DNA of 64,000 nt from Pelagicoccus mobilis (GCF_016595505.1 NZ_JAENIL010000011.1:62001-126000), one strand, 5' to 3'. Positions 27,719 through 36,688 are shown, numbered from the stretch's first letter. The notes: a model not told the origin generated them from the sequence alone. Made by a program: numbers and translations.

Positions 27719-27763
27719 GGCCCACGAAGGACACGAAGCTGTGGGTTGTGTGATCGGGTTGTG
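27719..27763. repeat. Dispersed repeat upstream of leuS
   Basis: GGCCCACGAAGGACACGAAG followed by a spacer and GTGATCGGGTTGTG, matching the element at 25021-25062. It lies 15 bases upstream of the leuS ATG, so it is in the 5' leader or promoter. Confidence 0.7.
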
Positions 27764-27767
27764 CTGT

Positions 27768-27810
27768 CTTACCACAGATGGCTCAGATTTTTTCTGATGG
27801 ATCTTGTGGT
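27768..27810. repeat. Imperfect inverted repeat
   Basis: TTACCACAGAT and ATCTTGTGGTAA face each other around a second small palindrome (CAGATTTTTTCTG). It follows directly on the leuS-upstream repeat and may be its second half. No coding sense. Confidence 0.4.
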
Positions 27811-27939
27811 AATGGACTGTGTGGTCCGAGTGAGTGTGTGGTTTGCTAACGCGGATGTGTTTTGAAAAGGGAGGGATGTTGGGGATTTTGGGGGAAGAGT
27901 GAAGGTTTCTTTTTGGTAGTTGGTTCTAGGTTCTGGGTG

Positions 27940-28533
27940 CTAGGTTTGGGGAGTGGATTGGGCGAGATCGAGGGCGGCTTGCTTGGCGGCTAGGGCGGAG
28001 TCGGGGTCTTGGAAGGTGTGGGCTCGGATGATGGCGCCTTCGGCGAGGAGATAGAGTTGCTGGGCGAGGAGTTGTGGGGATTTCGCTTTTAGTTCGGTGG
28101 CGATCTGAGCGAAGGTGTCGATCAGGATTTGCTTCTGCCTTTTGACGGACTGGTTGATGGGCGAGGTTTCGTCTGGGTACTCGCCAATGGCTCGGATGAA
28201 GGCGCAGCCGTTGAATCCCTCAGAATGAAACCACTGGTGATAGGCATCGAAGATGGCGGCGATTTTCGCGAGGGGCGCATCGCCTGCCTCTTGGATTGTG
28301 GCGGTGCGGTGGTCGAGGATCTCGGCGGCGCGTTTTTCTAGGGCGGCGACGATGAGTTCGTCCTTCGACTTGAAATGGTTGTAGAGCGTCATCTTCGCCA
28401 CGCCTGACTCGGCGAGAATGGTATCGATGCCGACCGCGTGGAAGCCGCGCTCGTAGAAGAGTTTGAATGCGGTGTCGAGCAGGAGCTCTCGCTTGGGGGA
28501 CTTGCGGGCGGGCGATGGGCTGGCGTCTGGCAT
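27940..28533 (-). CDS. TetR-family transcriptional repressor
   Basis: 197 residues. N-terminal HTH at about 12-60: KRELLLDTAFKLFYERGFHAVGIDTILAESGVAKMTLYNHFKSK is longer than can be quoted but its key parts are GFHAVGIDTIL and TLYNHFKSKDEL. The C-terminal ligand domain has FNGCAFIRAIGEYPD, as in repressors of small redox or xenobiotic operons. It faces a DsrE-like/flavin-oxidase pair across a 123-base gap holding two near-identical palindromes (28573 and 28608), so it most likely represses both directions. Confidence 0.92.
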   Translation of the reverse strand: MPDASPSPARKSPKRELLLDTAFKLFYERGFHAVGIDTILAESGVAKMTLYNHFKSKDELIVAALEKRAAEILDHRTATIQEAGDAPLAKIAAIFDAYHQWFHSEGFNGCAFIRAIGEYPDETSPINQSVKRQKQILIDTFAQIATELKAKSPQLLAQQLYLLAEGAIIRAHTFQDPDSALAAKQAALDLAQSTPQT

Positions 28534-28572
28534 GTGGAGGTTGTGGATCCTGGCGTATGAAAAATCAAGAAC

Positions 28573-28586
28573 AGACAGGTCTGTCT
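28573..28586. promoter_or_regulatory. TetR operator 1
   Basis: AGACAGGTCTGTCT, a 14-base inverted repeat matching the second site at 12 or more positions. Centre 28579.5, 47 bases from the TetR start. Confidence 0.8.
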
Positions 28587-28607
28587 ATTTTTCTATTGAC
28601 GAAAAGT

Positions 28608-28621
28608 AGACAGATCTGTCT
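28608..28621. promoter_or_regulatory. TetR operator 2
   Basis: AGACAGATCTGTCT, a perfect 14-base palindrome centred 35 bases from site 1. A TTGACG at 28596-28601 between the two sites could be a -35 box for the rightward genes, so a bound repressor would block it. Confidence 0.8.
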
Positions 28622-28656
28622 TGTTTGCGGCGAATCAAATTCAACCTGACAGAATT

Positions 28657-29031
28657 ATGAAGACTGCAATTGTTATCTACTCAGATCCAAAAAGTGGCTC
28701 CGACGAGTCTTTGACCCGCATGCTCAATGCCTTGGGGATGGCGGACGAGTGCCGCCGCGAGGGCGACGAACTCGCGATCGCATTTGCCGGGACGGGAACT
28801 CGTTGGCCGGCGGAATTGAGCAAACTGAGCCATCCGGCGAACGCTCGCTACGATGCTCTGCGTGAGCACGTTGTGGGCGCTTCGAGGGGGTGCGCGGTAC
28901 GCAACGAAGCGGTGGAGGGACTCGAAGAAGCGGGCGTGGCCTTGATTGGAGACAATCCAGTGGAGGGGACTCCTGGTGTATTGAGCGTCCGTCGCTACCT
29001 CGCCGAAGGTTGGAACGTAGTAACCTTTTAG
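28657..29031 (+). CDS. DsrE-family-like small protein
   Basis: 124 residues from the ATG at 28657; an upstream TTG lies inside operator 2 and is unlikely. KTAIVIYSDPKSGSDESLTRMLNAL and the C-terminal GVLSVRRYLAEGWNVVTF fit the Rossmann-like DsrE/DsrF fold. A Cys in ASRGCAVRN sits where DsrE-like proteins carry their conserved Cys. It might move sulfur or act in redox sensing; no more can be said. It precedes a flavin-oxidase gene by five bases and is under the TetR operators. Confidence 0.7.
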   Translation: MKTAIVIYSDPKSGSDESLTRMLNALGMADECRREGDELAIAFAGTGTRWPAELSKLSHPANARYDALREHVVGASRGCAVRNEAVEGLEEAGVALIGDNPVEGTPGVLSVRRYLAEGWNVVTF

Positions 29032-29036
29032 GTCCA

Positions 29037-29585
29037 ATGAGAGGCGAATACCTTCGGACTCTGCAGACGGCAGCCGTCGAACGGGCTCAGATGACTGAGT
29101 ACGGCCGGGTAGGGCGAACGGCGGCTCCACAAACTGATGGTGCTCTTGGAGATTCGGAGGTTCGCTTCATTTCCGAGCGGGACAGCTTCTACATGGCGAG
29201 TATCAGTTCAAGCGGCTGGCCTTATCTGCAACATCGCGGTGGGCCGGCTGGTTTTCTCAAAGCGGTGGGGCCGCGGCGTCTCGCTTTTGCGGACCTGGAT
29301 GGGAATCGTCAGCTCATCAGCGTTGGGAACTTGGCGGAGGAAGATCGCGTTTCGCTTTTTCTCATGGATTATCGGGCGCGTGAGCGGTTGAAAGTACTTG
29401 GAAGAGCTCGAGTCGTGAGAGCGGTGGATGAGCCCGAGGTTGCTCGAAAACTGGGAGTTTCCGATGAGAGAACTCGAATGATCGTGATCGATGTTGTGGG
29501 CTTTGATTGGAATTGTCCGAAGCATATCACGCAGCGTTTTACGCGTGCGGAAGTGATGGAGTTCATGGAAAACGAACAGGGATAA
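29037..29585 (+). CDS. Pyridoxamine 5'-phosphate oxidase-family flavoprotein
   Basis: 182 residues from the ATG at 29037, five bases after the preceding stop. The split-barrel FMN-binding fold is shown by FISERDSFYMASISSSGWPYLQHRGG, in parts, and by GFLKAVGPRRLAFADLDGNRQ, SVGNLAEEDRVSLFLMDY and RLKVLGRARVV. This subgroup (with the C-terminal FDWNCPKHITQRFT) is often TetR-controlled and linked to oxidative or electrophile stress rather than to PLP synthesis. It forms an operon with the DsrE-like gene. Reaction unknown. Confidence 0.88.
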   Translation: MRGEYLRTLQTAAVERAQMTEYGRVGRTAAPQTDGALGDSEVRFISERDSFYMASISSSGWPYLQHRGGPAGFLKAVGPRRLAFADLDGNRQLISVGNLAEEDRVSLFLMDYRARERLKVLGRARVVRAVDEPEVARKLGVSDERTRMIVIDVVGFDWNCPKHITQRFTRAEVMEFMENEQG

Positions 29586-29601
29586 GGGCTGGGCGAAACC
29601 T

Positions 29602-30111
29602 CTAAGGCGAGAGTTTGCGAGCGATCTGTTTGGCGGTTTCTTGTTGGAGCCAGCTAAAGGTTTCGCGTCCGGTGCGACTGGCGTCCGGCTTTGTCAGTCG
29701 TGTATCCAGAGACATGCGGAACTGGGTTCCTTCGTAGCCCGATGGAAGTTCGGTGACGAGGATTTCGACTTGGAGCTGGGCGTGTCCGCTGCGTCCGTTG
29801 GTTTTTATCCTGAGAGGAAGGTTGCCTTTGTTGAAACGGATTACAGTGCCATCGACCACGATGGATGGTTGGGCGAGCGGAGTGCGGGATACTGTTGCGT
29901 AGTATCCTTCTTTGATGAGGGCGGAGGCGGTTTGGTCGGCGAGCTCCTTTCCGAGTTTTGGGTCAGTAGAGGCGAAGCTGTTGACCACGATCGTGTCGTG
30001 TTGGGCGAGGTCTATGAAGGGGTTCCAATCGTTGGTGGAACGACAGGAAGTTATCAAGGTGAGCAGGAGGAACAGTGTGGTGGAGATGAGAACTGGCTTC
30101 AACTTTCCCAT
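29602..30111 (-). CDS. Hypothetical lipoprotein
   Basis: 169 residues. MGKLKPVLISTTLFLLLTLITSC ends in a lipobox-like ITSC, so the mature protein would be anchored by Cys 23 or so. The rest has alternating strands (TIVVNSFASTDPKLGKELADQ, SIVVDGTVIRFNKGN, AQLQVEILVTELPSGYEG) like small periplasmic lipoproteins that measure or form complexes. I do not recognise a specific family. It converges on the flavoprotein gene with 16 bases between. Confidence 0.75.
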   Translation of the reverse strand: MGKLKPVLISTTLFLLLTLITSCRSTNDWNPFIDLAQHDTIVVNSFASTDPKLGKELADQTASALIKEGYYATVSRTPLAQPSIVVDGTVIRFNKGNLPLRIKTNGRSGHAQLQVEILVTELPSGYEGTQFRMSLDTRLTKPDASRTGRETFSWLQQETAKQIARKLSP

Positions 30112-30167
30112 GTTTGGTAAACGATTGGTCTGGACTGGTGAATTTGCTTTGTGTGTGGAAGCGTTGT

Positions 30168-30226
30168 GGCCGTTGGGGACCCGCCTTCGCGTGAAGCTTC
30201 GGCGAGGCGAGCAACGCAGTTGCTAC
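30168..30226 (-). repeat. REP-like palindromes, GTAG type
   Basis: On the minus strand GTAG heads GCAACTGCGTTGC (30211-30226), followed by a larger imperfect palindrome of CGCC ... GGCG (30182-30209). Lies upstream of the lipoprotein gene and downstream of the DUF1080 gene. Confidence 0.6.
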
Positions 30227-30245
30227 CTTTTAGTTGTTTGGATAC

Positions 30246-30277
30246 AAAAAGGCCGCCGGTCTGGGGAGACGGGCGGC
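30246..30277 (-). terminator. Rho-independent terminator after the DUF1080 gene
   Basis: GCCGCCGGTCT (30252-30262) and AGACGGGCGGC (30267-30277) pair over 11 bases with one mismatch around a GGGG loop. On the minus strand the stem is followed by five T. It lies 29 bases after the DUF1080 stop. Confidence 0.88.
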
Positions 30278-30306
30278 GTTGAAATTTGTTTTTGTGTGGC
30301 CGCGGG

Positions 30307-31629
<1,323 letters not shown>

Positions 31630-31643
31630 TTTGGGAGGGGTGA

Positions 31644-31668
31644 GGCAACGACGGAGCGTTGCCCTCCT
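31644..31668 (-). repeat. REP element, GGAG type (copy 2 of 3)
   Basis: Same 25 bases as at 9653 and 37621. It is inside the operon, between the Gfo/Idh/MocA stop and the DUF1080 start, so it may affect downstream mRNA levels. Confidence 0.85.
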
Positions 31669-31675
31669 TTTGATT

Positions 31676-33106
31676 TTAGAGGGCGTAGTATTGTTCCCAG
31701 CCTTTTCGTGGGGCGGGATCGAGTAGGGCGTTTGCGGCCTTGCTGTTGGTGAAGCGTTTTTTCTTGGGGTTGAATTTCAGGTCGCCGCCGAGTTTCTGGG
31801 CGATGCAGCCTAGGTTGAAAACCTGAGTGAGTGGACCACTGATGTGGAAAGGCGAGCGCGTTTCCTCCTCGCCCTTACAAGCGAGAAGGAAGTTTGCGTA
31901 GTGATTAGAATTCTTTTGAGGGAAGCGTGGAAGATCTTTCCGCATGTCCATGTAGACTTCGTGCGGGAGCAGATGAAGGTGGCTTGAGTGGGAGCCGCCT
32001 TGGAAGACGAGGTCTTTGCTGTAGATGATCTTGCCGGGACGTTTGATCTCGATTGGTGTTCGAGCTGTCTTGCCGGTTTCGGGATTGGTTTCGAGTTTGC
32101 CGAGCTCTTCTTCGACGACGGGTTTGTTTTCTGTGCCGTCGTACCAAGTGACGTCGCAGGCTGGCATTTTGCCGCGCTTGCCGAATGCGAAATTGATAGT
32201 GGATGCCTGGGGGAACACTAATGGGTTCGGTCCGTCTCGTTTCACCGCCGTAATCTTCTTAGGAAGCCCGAGCTCGAGGAATTCGTGACAGGTATCCAGA
32301 ATATGGGGACCCCAGTCTCCGAACGCTCCGCAGCCGTAGTCGAACCAGCTGCGCCACTCGCCGGGATGGAGACGAGCGCTGTGCGGGTGAACGGCAGCTG
32401 AGTCCATCCAGAGATCCCAATCCATGCCGGGAGGAACCGGCTCGCTAAAGTATTCGGTGACGTCTTGGCCCCAACCATGCCAACGACGTGGATTGTTCAT
32501 ATGGGCGGTGACTCGTGTGACATCTTTAATGATGCCCGCTTTGGTCCATTCCTTGAATTGGAAGTAGTTGGCTCCGGAATGACCTTGGTTCCCCATTTGG
32601 GTGGCGACGCCGCTGCGTTTCGCGAGGTCGATTAGACGCTCGACTTGGCCGAAGGTGTGGGCGAGCGGCTTCTCAACATAGACATGCTTGCCCAGCGACA
32701 TGGCGGTCATGGTCACGCTGAAGTGGGCGTGGTCTGGTGTGGAGATGAGGACGGCGTCGATCTGATCAGACATAGCGTCGAACATCTTTCGCCAGTCGGA
32801 GAATTTCCGCGCTTTGGGGAATTTGGCTTGGTGATCTTGGGTGTGCGCGCCCTGCAAGTCGACGTCGCACAGGGCGACGATCTCGCAAGCCCCGGACTGG
32901 ACGATGTTGTTGATGTTCGCATGGCCGCGGTGTCCGATTCCGACGCAAGCGAGACGCACTTGGTCGCTCGGCTTGTTTTGGCCGAAGAGCAAACGCGCTG
33001 GCAGGAAGCTGATAGCGCCGAAGGCGGCGGACCGCTTCAGGAAGTCGCGACGAGATGTTCCCGATGGGGAAATTGCGCTGCTGGGGGAGCGAGGGGTGTC
33101 TTGCAT
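31676..33106 (-). CDS. Tat-exported Gfo/Idh/MocA-family oxidoreductase
   Basis: 476 residues from the ATG at 33106; an in-frame TTG at 33142 would add 12 residues. The Tat signal is SRRDFLKRSAAFGAISFLPA. The NAD-binding fold starts with VRLACVGIGHRGHANI, followed by EIVALCDVD and the lysine motif YVEKPLAHTFGQ. The C-terminal domain includes WYDGTENKPV and GGSHSSHLHLLPHEVYMDM, a bacterial secreted subgroup. It probably oxidises or reduces a sugar at C3 using tightly bound NAD, as Tat export suggests folding with cofactor. Divergent from a ROK repressor 92 bases away. Confidence 0.9.
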   Translation of the reverse strand: MQDTPRSPSSAISPSGTSRRDFLKRSAAFGAISFLPARLLFGQNKPSDQVRLACVGIGHRGHANINNIVQSGACEIVALCDVDLQGAHTQDHQAKFPKARKFSDWRKMFDAMSDQIDAVLISTPDHAHFSVTMTAMSLGKHVYVEKPLAHTFGQVERLIDLAKRSGVATQMGNQGHSGANYFQFKEWTKAGIIKDVTRVTAHMNNPRRWHGWGQDVTEYFSEPVPPGMDWDLWMDSAAVHPHSARLHPGEWRSWFDYGCGAFGDWGPHILDTCHEFLELGLPKKITAVKRDGPNPLVFPQASTINFAFGKRGKMPACDVTWYDGTENKPVVEEELGKLETNPETGKTARTPIEIKRPGKIIYSKDLVFQGGSHSSHLHLLPHEVYMDMRKDLPRFPQKNSNHYANFLLACKGEEETRSPFHISGPLTQVFNLGCIAQKLGGDLKFNPKKKRFTNSKAANALLDPAPRKGWEQYYAL

Positions 33107-33144
33107 GCCGGTGAAGTTGAGTGCTTTGAGGAGTGGAATCAATA

Positions 33145-33159
33145 GTTTATTAACTAAAC
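33145..33159. promoter_or_regulatory. Candidate ROK operator between divergent genes
   Basis: GTTTATTAACTAAAC: GTTTA and TAAAC are an exact inverted pair with a 5-base centre. AT-rich inverted repeats of this type are normal NagC/XylR-type ROK operators. It lies 39 bases before the Gfo start and 39 bases before the ROK start. Confidence 0.6.
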
Positions 33160-33198
33160 AAACAAATTAACTCGCCATCGAAAGGATGACGGAAAAGC

Positions 33199-34410
33199 AT
33201 GCTGGCAGGTTTTCCCTTACACGTGCAGGAACGATACGACAGAGCAGATATACGCCGCCTCAATGCGGTGAGCGCCTTGAATCAGTTGCGAGTCCACGGT
33301 CCACTGTCTCGTGCTCAAATTGCTGAACGTCTGGGGCTTACGCGTGCGACTGTTTCCAATATCGTGGCTGATCTGATATCGGTCTCGCTGGTTAAGGAGA
33401 GTGAATTCGAGGCGGGGGGCGTGGGCCGGCGGGGTATGCTCTTGGAGTTGGACTCTGACTGCGGGTCGATGATTGCGGTGGAGCTGGATATCGACCGGGT
33501 GCAAGTCGTTTTGGCGAATGTTGGGATGGACTTTCTTTGGCGTGGCGAGGCTGAGTTGAAGGCTCCGATCTCGTCGGAGGATGGGGTGCAACGCGCCCTC
33601 GAGCTTGTGGAACATGCTCTGGTGGAAGCGGATAAGCTGGGGCTAAAGTGTTTGGGAATTTGCGTGGCCTGGGCGGGGCTGGTCAGCCGATCGACGGGTG
33701 AATTGGCGTACGGACCGATTTCGGGCTGGGAAGGGGTTGCTTTGAAGGTGGCTTGGGAGGCTCGTTTTAAGGTTCCCGTTTACGTGGAGAACGAGGCCCA
33801 TGCGGGAGCGATCGCCGCTCACCATTTGGGAGAGCCGAAGCGAGTGGAGGATTTGATTTATCTCAGTCTGGGAGTGGGGCTGAGCGCTGGAGTGTACGTC
33901 GATGGCGGGCTGTTGCGAGGTCGTGATGGGTTCGCGGGACAGGTGGGGCACTCGCCTTTTGTGCCTGAGGGGGAGCTTTGTGGCTGCGGACGGCGCGGGT
34001 GCTGGGTGACGGAAGTAGGCGCCTCTGGAGTGTTGAGGAAGTTGGACCGTGCCGGCGTCGAAGTTTCGCAGAAGGAAGGTCTGCTTTGGATCGATGAGAT
34101 TTGCCGCTTAGCCGAAACGGGTGATGCCAGGGTGCTCGCTGTGTTGGGGGAAGAGGGGAGACAAATCGGGCAAGGTTTGGCCCGATTGGTGCAAGTGTTC
34201 AATCCGTCCCAAGTGGTGCTCGGTGGGCATCTGCGGAAGTTGATCGCTCTTTGCGAAACGCAGATTCGCGAGACCTTGGAGGAGGCGGTGCTGGCCCCCA
34301 TGGGCAAGGCTTTGACGGTGTCGGTGAGCGTCTCTGGGGAGGATCAGCTGCGGGGCTGCCTTGCTACGGTGTTCGACGCGGTGATGCGAAATCCGGAGCT
34401 AGCTGAGTAG
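33199..34410 (+). CDS. ROK-family transcriptional regulator (NagC/XylR type)
   Basis: 403 residues. N-terminal winged HTH at about 20-75 (NAVSALNQLRVHGPLSRAQI and LGLTRATVSNIVADL). The ROK sugar-binding domain follows with YVENEAHAGAIAAHHLG, GVGLSAGVYVDGGLLRG, and the zinc site LCGCGRRGCWVTEVGAS, matching the C-x-C-G-x-x-G-C-x-E type with E replaced by V-T-E. It should repress sugar catabolism and release on a sugar ligand. Divergence from the Gfo/DUF1080 operon, with a palindrome between, makes that operon its likely target. Confidence 0.92.
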   Translation: MLAGFPLHVQERYDRADIRRLNAVSALNQLRVHGPLSRAQIAERLGLTRATVSNIVADLISVSLVKESEFEAGGVGRRGMLLELDSDCGSMIAVELDIDRVQVVLANVGMDFLWRGEAELKAPISSEDGVQRALELVEHALVEADKLGLKCLGICVAWAGLVSRSTGELAYGPISGWEGVALKVAWEARFKVPVYVENEAHAGAIAAHHLGEPKRVEDLIYLSLGVGLSAGVYVDGGLLRGRDGFAGQVGHSPFVPEGELCGCGRRGCWVTEVGASGVLRKLDRAGVEVSQKEGLLWIDEICRLAETGDARVLAVLGEEGRQIGQGLARLVQVFNPSQVVLGGHLRKLIALCETQIRETLEEAVLAPMGKALTVSVSVSGEDQLRGCLATVFDAVMRNPELAE

Positions 34411-34427
34411 AGCTTGGCGAGGACTGT

Positions 34428-34451
34428 GTCCGCTGGGACAGCGGACGCTAC
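34428..34451 (-). repeat. REP-like palindrome, GTAG type
   Basis: GTCCGCTG (34428-34435) and CAGCGGAC (34439-34446) pair perfectly around a 3-base loop; CTAC at 34448 gives the GTAG head on the minus strand. It lies between convergent ROK and DUF3307 genes and can serve as a two-way transcript end. Confidence 0.7.
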
Positions 34452-34472
34452 CTTGGGGTGCAGTGGGGGGAG

Positions 34473-35207
34473 CTAGCTGAGTAGGAGCTTGGTGGCGTAG
34501 GCGAAAGCGATGCCTAGAGTGAAGCTTAGGAGGGTGCCGACGAGGATGTATTCGGTTTCCGAGCGGTTTTCTTGGGCTTTTTGAAAGCGAAGGATGGATT
34601 TGGCGGCGATGAGGAATCCGGCGGCGGAGAGTTGTCCGCTGTATACGAAGATGAGAAGGAGGAGGCGCTCGAGGTGCCCGATGTAGCGTCCAGCTTTCTG
34701 GAGGCCGGTGTCGGCTTGCAGCTCGGAGGGGTCGCTGGAGAGCATGCTAGGCAGGGCCTTTGCGATGAGGTGTCCGGCTAGGAGGGTATTGGCAATTAGA
34801 GCGGAGAGGAAGACGAGGGTTTGAAGGTAGGTCGCGGGGTTGTGGTCGAGCCACCAGGGCTGGAAAATGCCGACGCGTGACCAGCCGATGGCGCTGAGCG
34901 TGAAAATGACGGCGAGGTGGGCGGCTTGATCGGCGAGGAAGGCGGGGAGCTCGGGGATGAGTTTCGGGCTGAGGCGGATTTTGAGGAGGTCAATCAGGCC
35001 GTGGCTTGCGACGAGGAGAAGGGGGATTTTCCACTGGGAGAAGTCGCCGAGGAGGAGGTAGGCGCAGAGACCGGTGATGACGAGGTGGAGGAATAGGGTC
35101 TTCGGTCGGCCTTTTTGGCGTGCCATTACGTCTGTCTGGAAAGCGAAATCCGAAAGGAGGTGGGCGGCCAGCAGGGGGACGAATAGGGCGAGATCGAACG
35201 AGGGCAT
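34473..35207 (-). CDS. DUF3307-family membrane protein
   Basis: 244 residues with about seven hydrophobic segments. The N-terminal PLLAAHLLSDFAFQTDVMA and KPLFLHLVITG-type stretch (here KTLFLHLVITGLCAYLLLGD), followed by SHGLIDLLKIRL, are the DUF3307 hallmarks: conserved His and Asp residues inside membrane helices. The second half (ILRFQKAQENRSETEYILVGTLLS) fits the long form. Function unknown. It starts 33 bases after the SatD-like gene and is surely co-transcribed; this pair is conserved in several phyla. Confidence 0.85.
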   Translation of the reverse strand: MPSFDLALFVPLLAAHLLSDFAFQTDVMARQKGRPKTLFLHLVITGLCAYLLLGDFSQWKIPLLLVASHGLIDLLKIRLSPKLIPELPAFLADQAAHLAVIFTLSAIGWSRVGIFQPWWLDHNPATYLQTLVFLSALIANTLLAGHLIAKALPSMLSSDPSELQADTGLQKAGRYIGHLERLLLLIFVYSGQLSAAGFLIAAKSILRFQKAQENRSETEYILVGTLLSFTLGIAFAYATKLLLS

Positions 35208-35240
35208 TGGGAATGATGAAGAGTGGGCGGGGAGTTGGGC

Positions 35241-35882
35241 TTACTCTTCGTGGGGGGCTAGGAGTTGCTGGAGGCTGGATTCTAGGGAGCCGATGGATTC
35301 GTTTATGAGTTTCCATTGGGCTTTGGCAAGGTGCTTGCCGAAGGCTTGGGCGGAGATGGGGGGATCGAACTTTTCGGCGAGCTCGTACTGGTTTCGCTTG
35401 TTGCTGGCGAGGGCGACGGCTTGGGCTTGTTTGTTTGTCCAGTCGGACGTGATGCCGTTTAGGAGGAGGAGGCTGGCGTAGATCAGGCCTTGGCTAGAAG
35501 GGGGGATTTGTTTGCCGAGGCGGATGTTGAGCCGCCGATCGTCGGGCATTTCCTGCAAGCCACGGCCTGAGAGAACGAAGGCTTCGCCTTGGGAGAGGGA
35601 GATTTTCTCTGGGCGGAGCTTTTCGTAGCTGCCGATGCCGATGCTGACCCGGGTGTCGATATTGCGTTTTCCGAGCAGGTAGGACCGTAGGGTGACTGCG
35701 AGTCTGATTGCTGAATGAGCTGGGTGGCAGTGGCATTGCCAGCTGTCTCCGGCGAATACTTCGATGCTCGCACTGACATCCGTGCTCGCGACAGCGTCTT
35801 CCAGGTAGGCTTGAAGCTGGTCGCGCTCGGCTTCCGCCAGGCTTTGCGAACCGACGATGTCGCCTGTGAGTACTGCAATCAC
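35241..35882 (-). CDS. SatD-family protein, probable autoregulator of the DUF3307 pair
   Basis: 213 residues, starting at GTG 35882 (no ATG in frame nearby). IAVLTGDIVGSQSL opens a nucleotidyl-cyclase-like or SatD domain; RVSIGIGSYEKL and AFVLSGRGLQEM continue it. The last 60 residues (KRNQYELAEKFDPPISAQAF, then KHLAKAQWKL) look like a helix-turn-helix close to sigma-factor region 4 domains. Its start codon abuts the first of three palindromes spaced 29 bases apart, so it likely binds them. Family knowledge: SatD was named from an acid-tolerance operon in streptococci; the biochemical role is not known. Confidence 0.85.
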   Translation of the reverse strand: MIAVLTGDIVGSQSLAEAERDQLQAYLEDAVASTDVSASIEVFAGDSWQCHCHPAHSAIRLAVTLRSYLLGKRNIDTRVSIGIGSYEKLRPEKISLSQGEAFVLSGRGLQEMPDDRRLNIRLGKQIPPSSQGLIYASLLLLNGITSDWTNKQAQAVALASNKRNQYELAEKFDPPISAQAFGKHLAKAQWKLINESIGSLESSLQQLLAPHEE

Positions 35883-35884
35883 AT

Positions 35885-35962
35885 ATAAACCTAAAAAGGT
35901 TTATTTGATGAAAGTAAACCAAAAATGGTTTTTATTAGGTTTATAAGCTTATTTGGGTTTAT
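35885..35962. promoter_or_regulatory. Three evenly spaced palindromic operators upstream of satD
   Basis: Site 1, ATAAACCT-AAAA-AGGTTTAT (35885-35904), is perfect. Site 2, GTAAACCA-AAAA-TGGTTTTT (35914-35933), and site 3, ATAAGCTT-ATTT-GGGTTTAT (35943-35962), are imperfect. Centres lie at 35894.5, 35923.5 and 35952.5, exactly 29 bases apart. An extra half site AGGTTTAT is at 35937-35944. Confidence 0.8.
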
Positions 35963-36046
35963 CGGTGTGTGTTGTGGGGATGGTATGAATTTGCTTAGGT
36001 TTGGGGTTGGACACGGCGGGGCGGCTTGGCATGGTGGCGGAGCGTT

Positions 36047-36643
36047 ATGTTTACCGGAATCGTTGAGGAAAAGGGCAAGGTCTTAGCTTGCGAAGAGCTG
36101 GAGCAATCGTGGCGTTATCGCGTTGCGGTCGAGAAGGTGGCGGATGGGATTTCGCTCGGCGACAGCGTTGCGGTAAACGGGTGTTGCCTGACGGTTGTAG
36201 AGATTGGCGATGGCGTCTTGAGTTTCGACGTATTGGAGGAGACGCGACGCGTCACGAATCTGCGGGATGTGAAGGTCGGTGGCTCGGTGAATCTGGAGCG
36301 CAGTTTGCGTTTCGATGGTCGAGTCGGCGGTCACTTTGTAACTGGTCACGTCGATGGCGAGGGAACGATCAAGACGCTGCGGCCGGAAGGGAAGGACGTG
36401 ATCTTGGAGATCGAAGCTCCGGCCGGTTTTGAGCACTACTTGGTGTATAAGGGCTGTATCGCGATCGATGGCATGTCGCTCACGATCGCGAATGTAGAGG
36501 GTAGCGTTGTCACCATTTGGCTGATACCGCATACGCTTGAGGTGACTACCATTGGCGAGAAGGGGGTAGGAGATTCGGTGAATCTAGAGTTTGATTTGAT
36601 CGCCAAGTACACGGAGAAGATTGTGGCTCAGCGAGAGGCTTAG
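36047..36643 (+). CDS. ribE: Riboflavin synthase, alpha subunit
   Basis: 198 residues from the ATG at 36047, since MFTGIVEEKG is the universal N-terminus; a TTG 21 bases upstream is spurious. It dismutates two lumazine molecules into riboflavin and a pyrimidine. Two similar lumazine-binding halves: residues 1-96 (MFTGIVEEKGKV, AVNGCCLTVVEI, FDVLEETRRVTNL) and 97-198 (GHFVTGHVDGEGTI, IAIDGMSLTIANVEGS, IPHTLEVTTIG). Catalytic and binding residues of the N-terminal motif are present. It stands apart from other rib genes here. I found no FMN riboswitch-like element upstream. Confidence 0.96.
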   Translation: MFTGIVEEKGKVLACEELEQSWRYRVAVEKVADGISLGDSVAVNGCCLTVVEIGDGVLSFDVLEETRRVTNLRDVKVGGSVNLERSLRFDGRVGGHFVTGHVDGEGTIKTLRPEGKDVILEIEAPAGFEHYLVYKGCIAIDGMSLTIANVEGSVVTIWLIPHTLEVTTIGEKGVGDSVNLEFDLIAKYTEKIVAQREA

Positions 36644-36688
36644 TCTTTCTTGAGCTATTGTGGAAACGGATCGTTTTAGGACTGGGAT

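Noticed and set aside
27880-27940. Low-complexity stretch of TTCTAGGTTCTGGGTGCTAGG type before the TetR gene end
   Set aside because: Resembles a short repeated word but has no clear unit length or second copy in the window.
35883-36046. FMN riboswitch upstream of ribE
   Set aside because: The conserved AGGGGNA and GATTC-type blocks were not seen; the region is taken up by the satD palindromes.
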